Of a stretch of 64,000 nucleotides of DNA, positions 33,839-41,181 are shown one piece after another. The stretch's first letter is position 1, and every line of letters starts with the position of its first letter. This DNA comes from Hoeflea phototrophica DFL-43 (GTDB lineage: Bacteria; Pseudomonadota; Alphaproteobacteria; Rhizobiales; Rhizobiaceae): NCBI RefSeq assembly GCF_000154705.2, contig NZ_CM002917.1, forward strand, positions 2,861,343 through 2,925,342, written 5' to 3'. Under the pieces are notes generated by a model. The model was not told the DNA's origin, ran no database searches, and worked only from the letters and a program-made list of their open reading frames with translations. The position numbers and the translations under genes were made by a program.

Positions 33839-34911
33839 GCATAGACCTGGACCAGCCGGGCAAGACACCGGCGACCAATCCCCTGGCTGACAAAACCGGC
33901 ACCCGTCCTTCAAGCGCCATCGATCTGGCAATCCGCTACGGATTTCTCGCGTTGCTGCTTGGCTTGGTGATTTTCTTCTCGGTCTTCGCCAATGGTTTTG
34001 CCGGGCCACGCAGCGCCGTGTTCATTTTCCAGTCGGTGGCGATCACCGGCATTCTCGCCCTTGGCGTCACCTGCACGCTGGTGGTCGGCGGTTTTGACCT
34101 GTCAATCGGCTCGGTCGCTACCTCATCAATGATGTTGTCGGCCTACATGATGGTGGTGCTGGAGCAATCCGCCTTCGTGGCCATTCTCGCCTGCCTCGCC
34201 ATGGGCGCTTTCATCGGACTGGTCAACGGACTCTTGATCGTCAAGACCAAGATCCCAGATCTGCTGGCGACACTGGGCATGATGTTTCTGCTCGTCGGCT
34301 TGCAACGCATCCCGACTGAAGGCCGGTCGATCGCAATGGGGATGACGCTGCCCGACGGCTCCACCGCTGAAGGCGTGTTTTCACCGCTGTTTCTCTCATT
34401 GGGCCGGCACCGGTTCGATTTCATGCTCGAAAACCTCCTCCCCGCACCGGTGATCTTTCTGATCATCATCGGCATCCTGGTCTGGGGTTTCCTGGAGCTC
34501 ACACGCCATGGGCGGCTGATGTACGCCATTGGCTCGAACGAGCGCGCAGCCAGCCTGACCGGAACAAATGTCAACAATTACAAGATCCTGGCCTACATGA
34601 TCTCGGGCGTTCTCGCCTCTGTCGGCGGCATGCTGCTGGCCGCACGTCTCGGCCGCGGTGACATCGCTTCAGGCACCAATCTGCTGCTGGATGCGGTGGC
34701 TGCGGCGCTGATCGGCTTTGCGGTGCTTGGTGCCGCCAAGCCCAACGCCTTCGGCACAGCCATGGGCGCACTGTTCGTGGGCATCCTGCTGCAGGGCCTC
34801 ACAATGATGAACGCGCCCTACTACACTCAGGATTTCATCAAGGGCCTGGTGCTTGTCATTGCCCTTGTCTTCACCTTCTCGCTGTCGGCGCGCAAAGCCG
34901 GCGGCCACTAA
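33835..34911 (+). CDS. Ribose-type ABC importer, permease (RbsC-like)
   Basis: Inner-membrane permease of 358 residues. A polar N-terminal tail of about 35 residues is followed by some ten hydrophobic segments. Family marks are TLVVGGFDLSIGSVATSSMML near residue 85 and IGSNERAASLTGTNVNNYKILAYMISG near residue 225, the EAA-like loop of the RbsC/AraH family. The ATG overlaps the ATPase stop by four bases. It forms a homodimeric channel with the RbsA-like protein. The loop around residues 155-200 is longer than in E. coli RbsC, as often seen in alphaproteobacterial members. Confidence 0.94.
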   Translation: MSIDLDQPGKTPATNPLADKTGTRPSSAIDLAIRYGFLALLLGLVIFFSVFANGFAGPRSAVFIFQSVAITGILALGVTCTLVVGGFDLSIGSVATSSMMLSAYMMVVLEQSAFVAILACLAMGAFIGLVNGLLIVKTKIPDLLATLGMMFLLVGLQRIPTEGRSIAMGMTLPDGSTAEGVFSPLFLSLGRHRFDFMLENLLPAPVIFLIIIGILVWGFLELTRHGRLMYAIGSNERAASLTGTNVNNYKILAYMISGVLASVGGMLLAARLGRGDIASGTNLLLDAVAAALIGFAVLGAAKPNAFGTAMGALFVGILLQGLTMMNAPYYTQDFIKGLVLVIALVFTFSLSARKAGGH

Positions 34912-34941
34912 CAAGATACAAAACGCAACGGAGGAAACGAA

Positions 34942-35997
34942 ATGAAACTGATACGCAGAAAAGCATTGGCCCTTTTTGGCGGCCTCGCCGCCGCCGCCAC
35001 ACTGCCCCTCGGTGGCTTCGCCCAGGCACAGGACATGCCGGCGCCGCTCGACAATGCCGGTGACGTCAAGATCGCGCTGGTGCGCTATCTCTCAACCGGG
35101 GACTTCTTCCAGGCCTATCTATCAGGCGTGGAATCCCAGGCCGCAGCACTTGGCGTCGACCTTCGGGTGTTCGACAGCCGCCAGGATGCAGCGCTTCAGG
35201 CCGATATGGTCGATCAGGCAATTGCGCTCGGCGTCAACGGCATCATCATTCAGCATGGCCTGACGGAATCCATGAAGGAAGCGGCACAGCGCGCCGTGGA
35301 TGCCGGAATCAAGGTCGTGGCTTTTGACGTCAATGTCGAAAACGAAGCCATCCCGCAGATCGAACAGTCGGACTACCTGCTTGGCAAGCTCGCGCTTGAG
35401 CAGGCGATCAAGGACAACGGCACAGACTGGAAGGCCGGCTATGTCTATGTGCCGGGCATTGCTCCGCTCGACCGCCGCCATGTGGCCTGGGAAGAGGTCA
35501 AGGCCGCCAATCCGGGCATCGTCGAAGCTGCCCAGATGGGCACGCTCGACAACCCGATCGCCAACTCGAACGCCAACCAGGCCCGTTCCGTGCTTCAGGC
35601 CAACCAGGACATCTCCGTCTTTTTCGCGCCTTATGACGAGTTCGCAAAAGGCGTGAAGATCGCCGTTGACGAAGCCGGCCTCTCGCAGGACGTCAAGATC
35701 TACTCGGCCGACGTCTCGACCGCGGACATCTCGGCCATGCGCGAACCCGGCAGCGCATGGGTTGCAACCGTTGCCACCAACCCGGCAGTTGTCGGTGAAG
35801 TCTCGGTGCGCGCGCTTGCGATCATGCTCACAGGCGGCAATCCCGGTGCGCAGGTCGTGGTGCCGCCAACTCTGATAACCCAGGACTTCCTCAACGAAAA
35901 CGACATCAAGAACATGGAAGATCTGTCGGCAAAGATGCCGCAGTTTGCCCATGCCGATGTCGCCATGGCCGATTGGATGAAACTGCCACCGCGCTAA
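34942..35997 (+). CDS. Ribose-type periplasmic sugar-binding protein (RbsB-like)
   Basis: Solute-binding protein of 351 residues with a signal peptide (MKLIRRKALALFGGLAAAAT..., cleavage probably near GFAQA-QDM). The mature part has the periplasmic-binding-protein type I fold: VKIALVRYLSTGDFFQAYLSG, QAIALGVNGIIIQHG and VVAFDVNVENEAIPQ. It begins 30 bases after the permease stop with GGAGG upstream and is followed by a strong terminator. Together with the two preceding proteins it makes a complete importer. Ligand is inferred as a 5-modified ribose from mtnK and mtnA; ribose itself or apiose cannot be excluded. Confidence 0.92.
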   Translation: MKLIRRKALALFGGLAAAATLPLGGFAQAQDMPAPLDNAGDVKIALVRYLSTGDFFQAYLSGVESQAAALGVDLRVFDSRQDAALQADMVDQAIALGVNGIIIQHGLTESMKEAAQRAVDAGIKVVAFDVNVENEAIPQIEQSDYLLGKLALEQAIKDNGTDWKAGYVYVPGIAPLDRRHVAWEEVKAANPGIVEAAQMGTLDNPIANSNANQARSVLQANQDISVFFAPYDEFAKGVKIAVDEAGLSQDVKIYSADVSTADISAMREPGSAWVATVATNPAVVGEVSVRALAIMLTGGNPGAQVVVPPTLITQDFLNENDIKNMEDLSAKMPQFAHADVAMADWMKLPPR

Positions 35998-36019
35998 CCC
36001 AACATCCCCCCAGGATGGG

Positions 36020-36054
36020 AAAGGCCGCGTCCCCGGATGCGGTCTTTCTTTTTT
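36020..36054 (+). terminator. Rho-independent terminator after the sugar importer operon
   Basis: Hairpin AAAGGCCGC (36020-36028) / GCGGTCTTT (36039-36047) with one G-T pair and a 10-base loop, followed by TTTCTTTTTT. It lies 23 bases after the binding-protein stop and closes the plus-strand operon. Confidence 0.88.
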
Positions 36055-36101
36055 GGAGCTGGCAGCCAAAAGCGCTCACTTATCGGGTGTCGCAACAGCA
36101 T

Positions 36102-36135
36102 AAAAAAGTGGGGCCGGTCTTTCGACCAAACCCCA
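36102..36135 (-). terminator. Rho-independent terminator after the RLP operon
   Basis: On the minus strand a GGTC-GAAA-GACC hairpin, extended by flanking GGGG/CCCC pairing across small bulges, is followed by a T-run (A-run at 36102-36107). It lies about 28 bases beyond the RLP stop at 36163, back to back with the terminator at 36020-36054. Confidence 0.78.
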
Positions 36136-36162
36136 TAGTCTACAGGGACAAGGTAGAACTGT

Positions 36163-37296
36163 TTAAGTGGCGGACAATTGATCGACTGCGTCACGCATGG
36201 CGCTTACTGCCTCACCAATCTTGTCGCCGGCACGCAGCAAGCTGCCGCCAAGCAGATAGACGACATCCTCGCCATACATCGACACCATGTCGCCGGCGCG
36301 CTCAACGCTCATGCCGCCGCCCGGGCTCGGCATCATTGCTTTGCCGACGCCTTCGGGATCACGGCAGGCTTTTGCGATCGACTGGCACTCCTCGACACTG
36401 AAGCCGAAACGTCCGCCGACATTTGGAAACACCGAAATATCTGAACCTGCGAGCCGCTGCAGCACGCCATACATGAGCCCGTGATCAACACCGGTCTCGG
36501 GTGTCAGCACAAACGGACCGGTAAAGCTCGGATGGGTCATGATCGGCAGATCGAAGGACTTGTCCCGCGACAGAGCATAAACCACGCCAAAGCCTACCAG
36601 CCCCGGCATCAGCAAGACCCCGCCGGCACCGGCCTCCTTGGCCTGGAACGCCTCGTCAATCGGATAGCCGCTGTGTCCGGTGACATTGACGAAGTAACAC
36701 GCCGAGCCACCGCATTTGGCATTTGCTTCACCCACGGCCTCGCTGACAGCAGTAACACGCTCGCGAAACGGCGCCATGCGCTGATTGGCCAGTCCGTGAT
36801 CATCCTTGATGATATCAGCGCCGCCGAGCACGCAACGCCGGGCGATGTCGGCAAGTTGGGAAACGTTTGAGCCCTGCGGCTTGATCACCGGCGAAATCAG
36901 CCCGCCTCTCACCCGGCCGGTGCGCGCACGCACGCCGTCTATGCCGAAGCGGGGGCCTGAAAACCGCTTGCGGATCTCCGGTCCCGGCTCAAAATCTATG
37001 ACGCGGATATTCTGCTGGATCGAAGAATTGCCAAAAATCACATTGATCAGCTGGACAACCTCCTCACCCGCACTGTCCGGACTGTAGGAAATCGTGGCTT
37101 TATAAGTATCCGGACCTGCAGCAGCCACATCCTCCACCTGACCGACGATCTCATTGCTGATGTACCCCTCAGGCACGATGTCGCCGGGAATTTCAACCGT
37201 CTGTTCCAGCGCAATACCGGTGGCGCGTTTTTCAGCCTCAGCAGCACTGTCAGCCTTGAGCCGGTAACGGACCCGAAATCGATTGTCCTGCACCAT
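36163..37296 (-). CDS. RuBisCO-like protein (form IV)
   Basis: Member of the RuBisCO large-subunit fold, 377 residues, shorter than true RuBisCO. Residues corresponding to the active site are partly kept. The first catalytic lysine is present (K139 in VIKPQ, where RuBisCO has KPK). The carbamylated lysine and one acid are present (K164 and D166 in IIKDDH), but the glutamate is histidine (H167). A histidine remains in MTHPSFTGP (H255). The loop-6 lysine region reads VGGRFGF. CO2 fixation is therefore unlikely; known RLPs enolise or isomerise methylthio-pentulose phosphates or decarboxylate oxo-acids. It follows the transketolase C-subunit by two bases. Isomerisation of a 5-modified ribulose 1-phosphate is the best guess. 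Confidence 0.92.
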   Translation of the reverse strand: MVQDNRFRVRYRLKADSAAEAEKRATGIALEQTVEIPGDIVPEGYISNEIVGQVEDVAAAGPDTYKATISYSPDSAGEEVVQLINVIFGNSSIQQNIRVIDFEPGPEIRKRFSGPRFGIDGVRARTGRVRGGLISPVIKPQGSNVSQLADIARRCVLGGADIIKDDHGLANQRMAPFRERVTAVSEAVGEANAKCGGSACYFVNVTGHSGYPIDEAFQAKEAGAGGVLLMPGLVGFGVVYALSRDKSFDLPIMTHPSFTGPFVLTPETGVDHGLMYGVLQRLAGSDISVFPNVGGRFGFSVEECQSIAKACRDPEGVGKAMMPSPGGGMSVERAGDMVSMYGEDVVYLLGGSLLRAGDKIGEAVSAMRDAVDQLSAT

Positions 37297-37298
37297 CC

Positions 37299-38303
37299 CT
37301 ACAATGCCTCGGCCTTGACGGCGGAATGCACCGCATCGACACGCGCGCTCGCAAGCGCTTCCTCATCGATGCCGGTCGAGGCGCCTATGATGCGCTCGAT
37401 GCCGCGCACCAGGGCCCCGGCATCGAGCCCGTAATGCTTCATCAGGTAGCCGCGCGAGCCGCCATGGGCATAGGTGTCGTTGAGACCCAATCGCACCAGC
37501 GGCTTGCCGACGCCGTTGTCGGCCATGATCTCGGCAACAAGTGAACCGACGCCGCCGGTGATCACATGGTTCTCGAGCACCACAACACCCTTGGAAACCG
37601 AACCGATATGATCGAGCAGGGCCTGCTCGTTGAACGGTTTGATGGTGTGGATGTGCAGATGCCGGATCGAAACACCGGCATTGGACAGTGCGTCGCGGGC
37701 GCGGAGCGCCTCTTCCGTGGCAATGCCGGAAGTGACCACAAGAACATCGGCGCCCAAGGCCAGTTCCCGCATTTCGCCAACCCTGATCGGTGTATCGAAG
37801 AGCCGTGGAATGGAACCGCGCAGCACCCGGCAATAGACCGGGCCATCAATCGAATCCGCCGCTTCGCAGATACTTTCGACCTCGGTGGCGTCGCCGGTTT
37901 CGAGGATCGACATGTTGGGGATCGACCGCATCACAGCGACATCCTCGATCGCCTGGTGGGTCATGCCGCCGGGCGTGGTGATGCCAGGCAGGAAGCCCAT
38001 CAGCCGCACCTTGCGCCGCGGATAGGCGACCGAGGCCATCAGCTGATCATAGGGACGGCGATACAGGAAGACGCCGAAGGAATGCAGGAACGGCCGGTAG
38101 CCGGCAAGGCCGAGACCCCCGGCGAAGCTCATCATGTTCTGCTCGGCCATGCCGAGCGACAGGAACTGATCCGGATGGCGGTCGCGGAAGCCGTCGATCT
38201 CGCAGGACGAGGTCAAGTCAGCGGAAAGGCAAAGCACATCGGGGTTCTTGACCGCAAAGGCCTCAAAGGCAGAGGCATAGGGACGATTGACCATTTCAAC
38301 CAT
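37299..38303 (-). CDS. Transketolase, C-terminal subunit
   Basis: Pyrimidine-binding plus C-terminal half of a split transketolase, 334 residues. It has VLCLSADLTSSCEIDGF, the conserved catalytic glutamate in FLSLGMAEQNMMSFAGGLG, GLTTP-like PGITTPGGMTHQAIEDVA, and the C-terminal domain with VLVVTSGIATEEALRARDAL and VVVLENHVITGGVGS. The start at 38303 lies one base after the N-subunit stop (TGATATG). It needs the N-terminal subunit to form the TPP site. Split transketolases often work on non-standard ketose phosphates (apulose 4-phosphate is one case). Here the RLP follows in the same operon, so its product, or the aldolase aldehyde, is a possible partner substrate. Confidence 0.92.
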   Translation of the reverse strand: MVEMVNRPYASAFEAFAVKNPDVLCLSADLTSSCEIDGFRDRHPDQFLSLGMAEQNMMSFAGGLGLAGYRPFLHSFGVFLYRRPYDQLMASVAYPRRKVRLMGFLPGITTPGGMTHQAIEDVAVMRSIPNMSILETGDATEVESICEAADSIDGPVYCRVLRGSIPRLFDTPIRVGEMRELALGADVLVVTSGIATEEALRARDALSNAGVSIRHLHIHTIKPFNEQALLDHIGSVSKGVVVLENHVITGGVGSLVAEIMADNGVGKPLVRLGLNDTYAHGGSRGYLMKHYGLDAGALVRGIERIIGASTGIDEEALASARVDAVHSAVKAEAL

Positions 38304-38304
38304 A

Positions 38305-39234
38305 TCAGTGCGCCTCCAGTTCGACCGGTTCGATGCCAAGCTCTGCGGCTATGGATTTGTTCATATCGGCCCGTTCTTCCTCGGATTTGAACCGGACGTA
38401 GTGCAGCCGCGGGAACCGCTTCTGCAGAAAACTCATGCCTTTGGTGGGGGAGGATCGTGCCAGGATGATCAGCGGCTGACCTTTATGCGGTTCGTCTTTG
38501 GCTTGGCGCATGGCGCCGAGATCATGGGCATCGATTTCCACGCAAACCGCGCCGAATGCACTGAATTTGGCCTTGATATCCCGCACCTCCATGACCGAGT
38601 CCATCGCCCCGTCACATTGCTGGTCATTAACGTCCATCAGCGCCCAGAGATTGTCGATGCCATGGTGAGCGGCGGCCTGGACCGCTTCCCAGGTCTGGCC
38701 TTCCTGCACTTCACCATCGGACATGAACACGCAGACTTCGCCGGTGTCGCCACGCCGCTTGCGCCCGAAAGCAAGGCCCGCACCGGTGGAAAGCCCGATC
38801 CCGAGCGTGCCATTGTGGACTTCCATGCCGGGCGAATGCTCGGCACCGATCATCTCGACCGACGAGCCATCCTTGTTGAACATTTCAAGCCCTTCGGCAT
38901 CCATACGGCCGGTCTCGATCAGCGTTGCATAGGCCACAAGCGCATAATGCGCAGGTGCAATGAACAAGCGGTCATACTGCGGCTCAAACGGACCATTGTA
39001 GCCAGCACCAGTCACATAGTCGGGATTGTCGGCCGAAGGCACACCGGCAAAAGGCTTGGGCACCGCCGGCAGCACCGGCTCCCCCAGATTGAGGGCCTCA
39101 TTGTAGAGAAAGGCGAGCTGCTCCGCGGCGGAGCAGGCCTGGCTCAGATAGCCGCCATTGTTGCGCATCGAGTGCTCGAACACCCGTCTGCGAATCCCCA
39201 AGGCAACCTCTTCGGTCGAACGTTTGTTGCGCAC
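38305..39234 (-). CDS. Transketolase, N-terminal (TPP-binding) subunit
   Basis: TPP-binding half of a split transketolase, 309 residues. It has EHSMRNNGGYLSQACSAAE near the N-terminus, DRLFIAPAHYALVAYATL, and the TPP/Mg motif FMSDGEVQEGQTWEAVQAAAHHGIDNLWALMDVND. The usual GDG reads SDG here. The GTG at 39234 is the likely start, with GGGAG six bases upstream; a TTG at 39261 is an alternative. First gene of the operon with the C-subunit and the RLP. The candidate SorC-type operator at 39274-39304 lies 40 bases upstream. It transfers a two-carbon ketol unit between sugars; donor and acceptor here are unknown. Confidence 0.92.
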   Translation of the reverse strand: MRNKRSTEEVALGIRRRVFEHSMRNNGGYLSQACSAAEQLAFLYNEALNLGEPVLPAVPKPFAGVPSADNPDYVTGAGYNGPFEPQYDRLFIAPAHYALVAYATLIETGRMDAEGLEMFNKDGSSVEMIGAEHSPGMEVHNGTLGIGLSTGAGLAFGRKRRGDTGEVCVFMSDGEVQEGQTWEAVQAAAHHGIDNLWALMDVNDQQCDGAMDSVMEVRDIKAKFSAFGAVCVEIDAHDLGAMRQAKDEPHKGQPLIILARSSPTKGMSFLQKRFPRLHYVRFKSEEERADMNKSIAAELGIEPVELEAH

Positions 39235-39273
39235 GGCAGTCTCCCTTTTCCGGAGAGACAATCACCCGTGGAT

Positions 39274-39304
39274 ATACAATTGTCAATGACTTTGTCTTTT
39301 GTAT
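39274..39304. promoter_or_regulatory. Third, more diverged operator-like site before the transketolase-RLP operon
   Basis: ATACAA (39274-39279) and TTGTAT (39299-39304) form outer inverted repeats. Read on the minus strand the inside holds GACAAAGTCATTGACAATTG, which shares GACAAA(A)GTCAT and TTGACAAT-type half-sites with the palindrome at 28773-28805. It lies 40 bases before the likely start of the operon and overlaps plausible promoter elements. Confidence 0.55.
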
Positions 39305-39328
39305 AAATTTCGCTTGCGCCGTCTTTGC

Positions 39329-40165
39329 CTAGACCTTGATCTCTGCCACGGCGTCATCGGTCTCGATCGCCCATTGAACCTTCTCGGCATCGAGAAAATC
39401 AATCGTATGAACCACGATGCTGTCATCGCGCAGAAAACAGACATTGTAGTTGGGTGCGAGTTCGCCAAAACCCATCCGGTTGGCCATCCCTGAGAAATCC
39501 GGCCAACAAGGATGGTTGGTCGAGCGCGGCGCGGAATAGGAAATACCCGCAACCGAACCGCTGAGCGAATAGTGGCAATGGCCGAAGAACATGTGTGCGA
39601 TCACATCATTGTAGCGTTTGAGCAATGCCTGAAGCTCGCGCTCGTTGATGATGCCGATGATATCGGCATTGGCCACATTCACTCGCACCGGATTGTGGTG
39701 CATGAAAAGAAAGGCCCGGGCGCCGCTTGAACGTGCATCGTCAAGAACGCCGGCGAGCCAGGCCATCCGTGCCTCGCAATAGCGCCCGCCATGCCGCCCC
39801 TGATCAACCGTGTCCATATAGACGAAAACACCGGCTGGCGTTTCCTCCGTCCACTGCACAAACCCGTTCGGATCGCGATGGGTTGAAGAAAACACCGACG
39901 CAAAGGTCTCACGGTGATCATGATTGCCGATCAGCAGCCGGGGCGCGAGCTTGTCCTGGAGTGGGCTTGCCGCAAGGATATCAACAAGCAACCGGTAGCT
40001 CTCCTCTCCTCCGTGATGCGTCAGATCTCCGGTGATCACGATCCTCTCGGCATCCGCATCATGCGCCTCGACATAAGCCAGGCATCTCTTGAAATTGGCG
40101 ACGGGATCAAGACCGAGAATGGGTGCTTCGTTGAGGTGAATGTCGGAGATATGTACCAGTTTCAT
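39329..40165 (-). CDS. Metallophosphoesterase (CpdA/GpdQ-like)
   Basis: Calcineurin-type phosphoesterase of 278 residues with the complete metal-binding set: DIHLN (first Asp-x-His), GDLTHHGG, GNHDHR, FMHHNP and GHCHYS. Class III enzymes of this type hydrolyse cyclic nucleotides or glycerophosphodiesters. No signal peptide or membrane segment is visible. It lies upstream of the transketolase operon on the same strand with the operator-like site between them, so it has its own promoter but may be read through into the operon. It could remove a dead-end phosphate ester formed in the pentose pathway, or be unrelated; the sequence does not decide. Confidence 0.9.
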   Translation of the reverse strand: MKLVHISDIHLNEAPILGLDPVANFKRCLAYVEAHDADAERIVITGDLTHHGGEESYRLLVDILAASPLQDKLAPRLLIGNHDHRETFASVFSSTHRDPNGFVQWTEETPAGVFVYMDTVDQGRHGGRYCEARMAWLAGVLDDARSSGARAFLFMHHNPVRVNVANADIIGIINERELQALLKRYNDVIAHMFFGHCHYSLSGSVAGISYSAPRSTNHPCWPDFSGMANRMGFGELAPNYNVCFLRDDSIVVHTIDFLDAEKVQWAIETDDAVAEIKV

Positions 40166-40312
40166 CTTGAAAGCCCTTCAATCAGCAATGCGGCCATGAT
40201 GGCAACAGCTCGTGACAACTGCAAAACAGGCGGGAGGTCAATTCGCCATTGTCACCAGGTTTTTGCCCTTCACATGCAGACGGTCTTGTGATGAGGGTTC
40301 GCGCGTGTTGCT

Positions 40313-40370
40313 GAAATAGAAAACGCCGCGCGTCCGGTCCTCGCAATGTGCGAAAACCCAACGCGCGGCG
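40313..40370 (-). terminator. Nested hairpin terminator after the sensor-domain protein gene
   Basis: Perfect 10-bp arms CGCCGCGCGT (40324-40333) and ACGCGCGGCG (40361-40370) enclose a second small hairpin TCGCA-ATG-TGCGA (40341-40353). On the minus strand it is followed by TTTTCTATTT. It lies 80 bases past the stop at 40450. The nested form is unusual for an intrinsic terminator. Confidence 0.7.
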
Positions 40371-40449
40371 CAGAAGCTGCCGGTTGTGTGGTAGGCGCTG
40401 CCTTGACCTCAGAATTCAAGACGATTTGGCAGCGCCCGGGTCACAGATC

Positions 40450-41037
40450 TCAGAGCATGTCGAGATTGATGCCGACAGTGATGGCGCCGATTGGCTCACC
40501 GCTCTCCGGATCAGAGATTGTCACACTTGCCTGCGATTGCAGTGCTTGAGTGGATTCGTCTTCTTCAACCCCATCCACAAACACCACACCCGGGCCGGCG
40601 CCGTATGTATTCTGCCACTTGGCTTCATCACCCTGCCAATAGTCCGAGGTCACATCGCTCTGGCCAACATTGAGGCCCTTAGCATCCATGACGAACATCT
40701 CGGTGATCATGCCTTCGGAACCCTCTTTCTTCTCCATCAGGAATTTCGACAGTTCACGTGCAAGCACTTCATTGACGAATGGCTTGTCGGCAGCGGTGGC
40801 CTGGGCGCGCCAGTCCTGATCGAGCTTGTCAACGTCAGCCTGTGACAGACCGCTGGTCTTGGCATTCTGTTCCTTGATGGCGCCGACAACAACAGGATCG
40901 GTCAGCCATGCTTCGACATTTGCACTGATGAACTCCTTGACGGGCGCCACATGGGCTTCTTCAGCCGTCGCGGCAATCGGTGCAAAAGCAGCAGTCGTGG
41001 CAACGAGCATTGCAGTCAGGATTTGGTTGGATTTCAT
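40450..41037 (-). CDS. Secreted PDC/Cache-sensor-like protein
   Basis: Protein of 195 residues with a Sec signal peptide (MKSNQILTAMLVATTAAFAPIAATAEEA). The mature part resembles a single Cache/PDC ligand-binding domain: a long helix (VKEFISANVEAWLTDPVVVGAIKEQN), then FVMDAKGLNVGQSDVTSDYWQGDEAKW, and a final strand pair SQASVTISDPESGEPIGAITVGIN. There is no membrane anchor or output domain, so it acts in the periplasm. The chemoreceptor gene lies 144 bases upstream on the same strand. It may bind a ligand and present it to that receptor or another sensor (inference). A strong terminator follows. Confidence 0.82.
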   Translation of the reverse strand: MKSNQILTAMLVATTAAFAPIAATAEEAHVAPVKEFISANVEAWLTDPVVVGAIKEQNAKTSGLSQADVDKLDQDWRAQATAADKPFVNEVLARELSKFLMEKKEGSEGMITEMFVMDAKGLNVGQSDVTSDYWQGDEAKWQNTYGAGPGVVFVDGVEEDESTQALQSQASVTISDPESGEPIGAITVGINLDML

Positions 41038-41181
41038 TTCTACTTCTCCTCGGTTTAAGTTGCGTGGCGTAAAGCCATTGAAAAAACTCGTTTACTTCGA
41101 AGTCTGGGTTCAAAACTCTTCCCAGGTCTCCGTACTCTCAGCCAGCGCCGCATTGCCCTGCGTGCCGTAACAGGGGCTGGC

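Noticed and set aside
36163..37296. True RuBisCO with a Calvin or AMP-salvage role
   Set aside because: Key residues differ (KPQ, KDDH, loop 6), and no phosphoribulokinase, small subunit or AMP phosphorylase is present.
36163..39234. Assignment of the RLP and split transketolase to a known D-apiose pathway
   Set aside because: The known apiose routes need apulose kinase/isomerase or a DUF1537 kinase and apionate enzymes, none of which is in the window. MtnK and MtnA point elsewhere. It stays an alternative only.
40212..40255. GTGACAA/TTGTCAC inverted pair as a fourth SorC-type operator
   Set aside because: Half-sites are similar, but the 30-base separation does not match the two good sites, so chance is likely.
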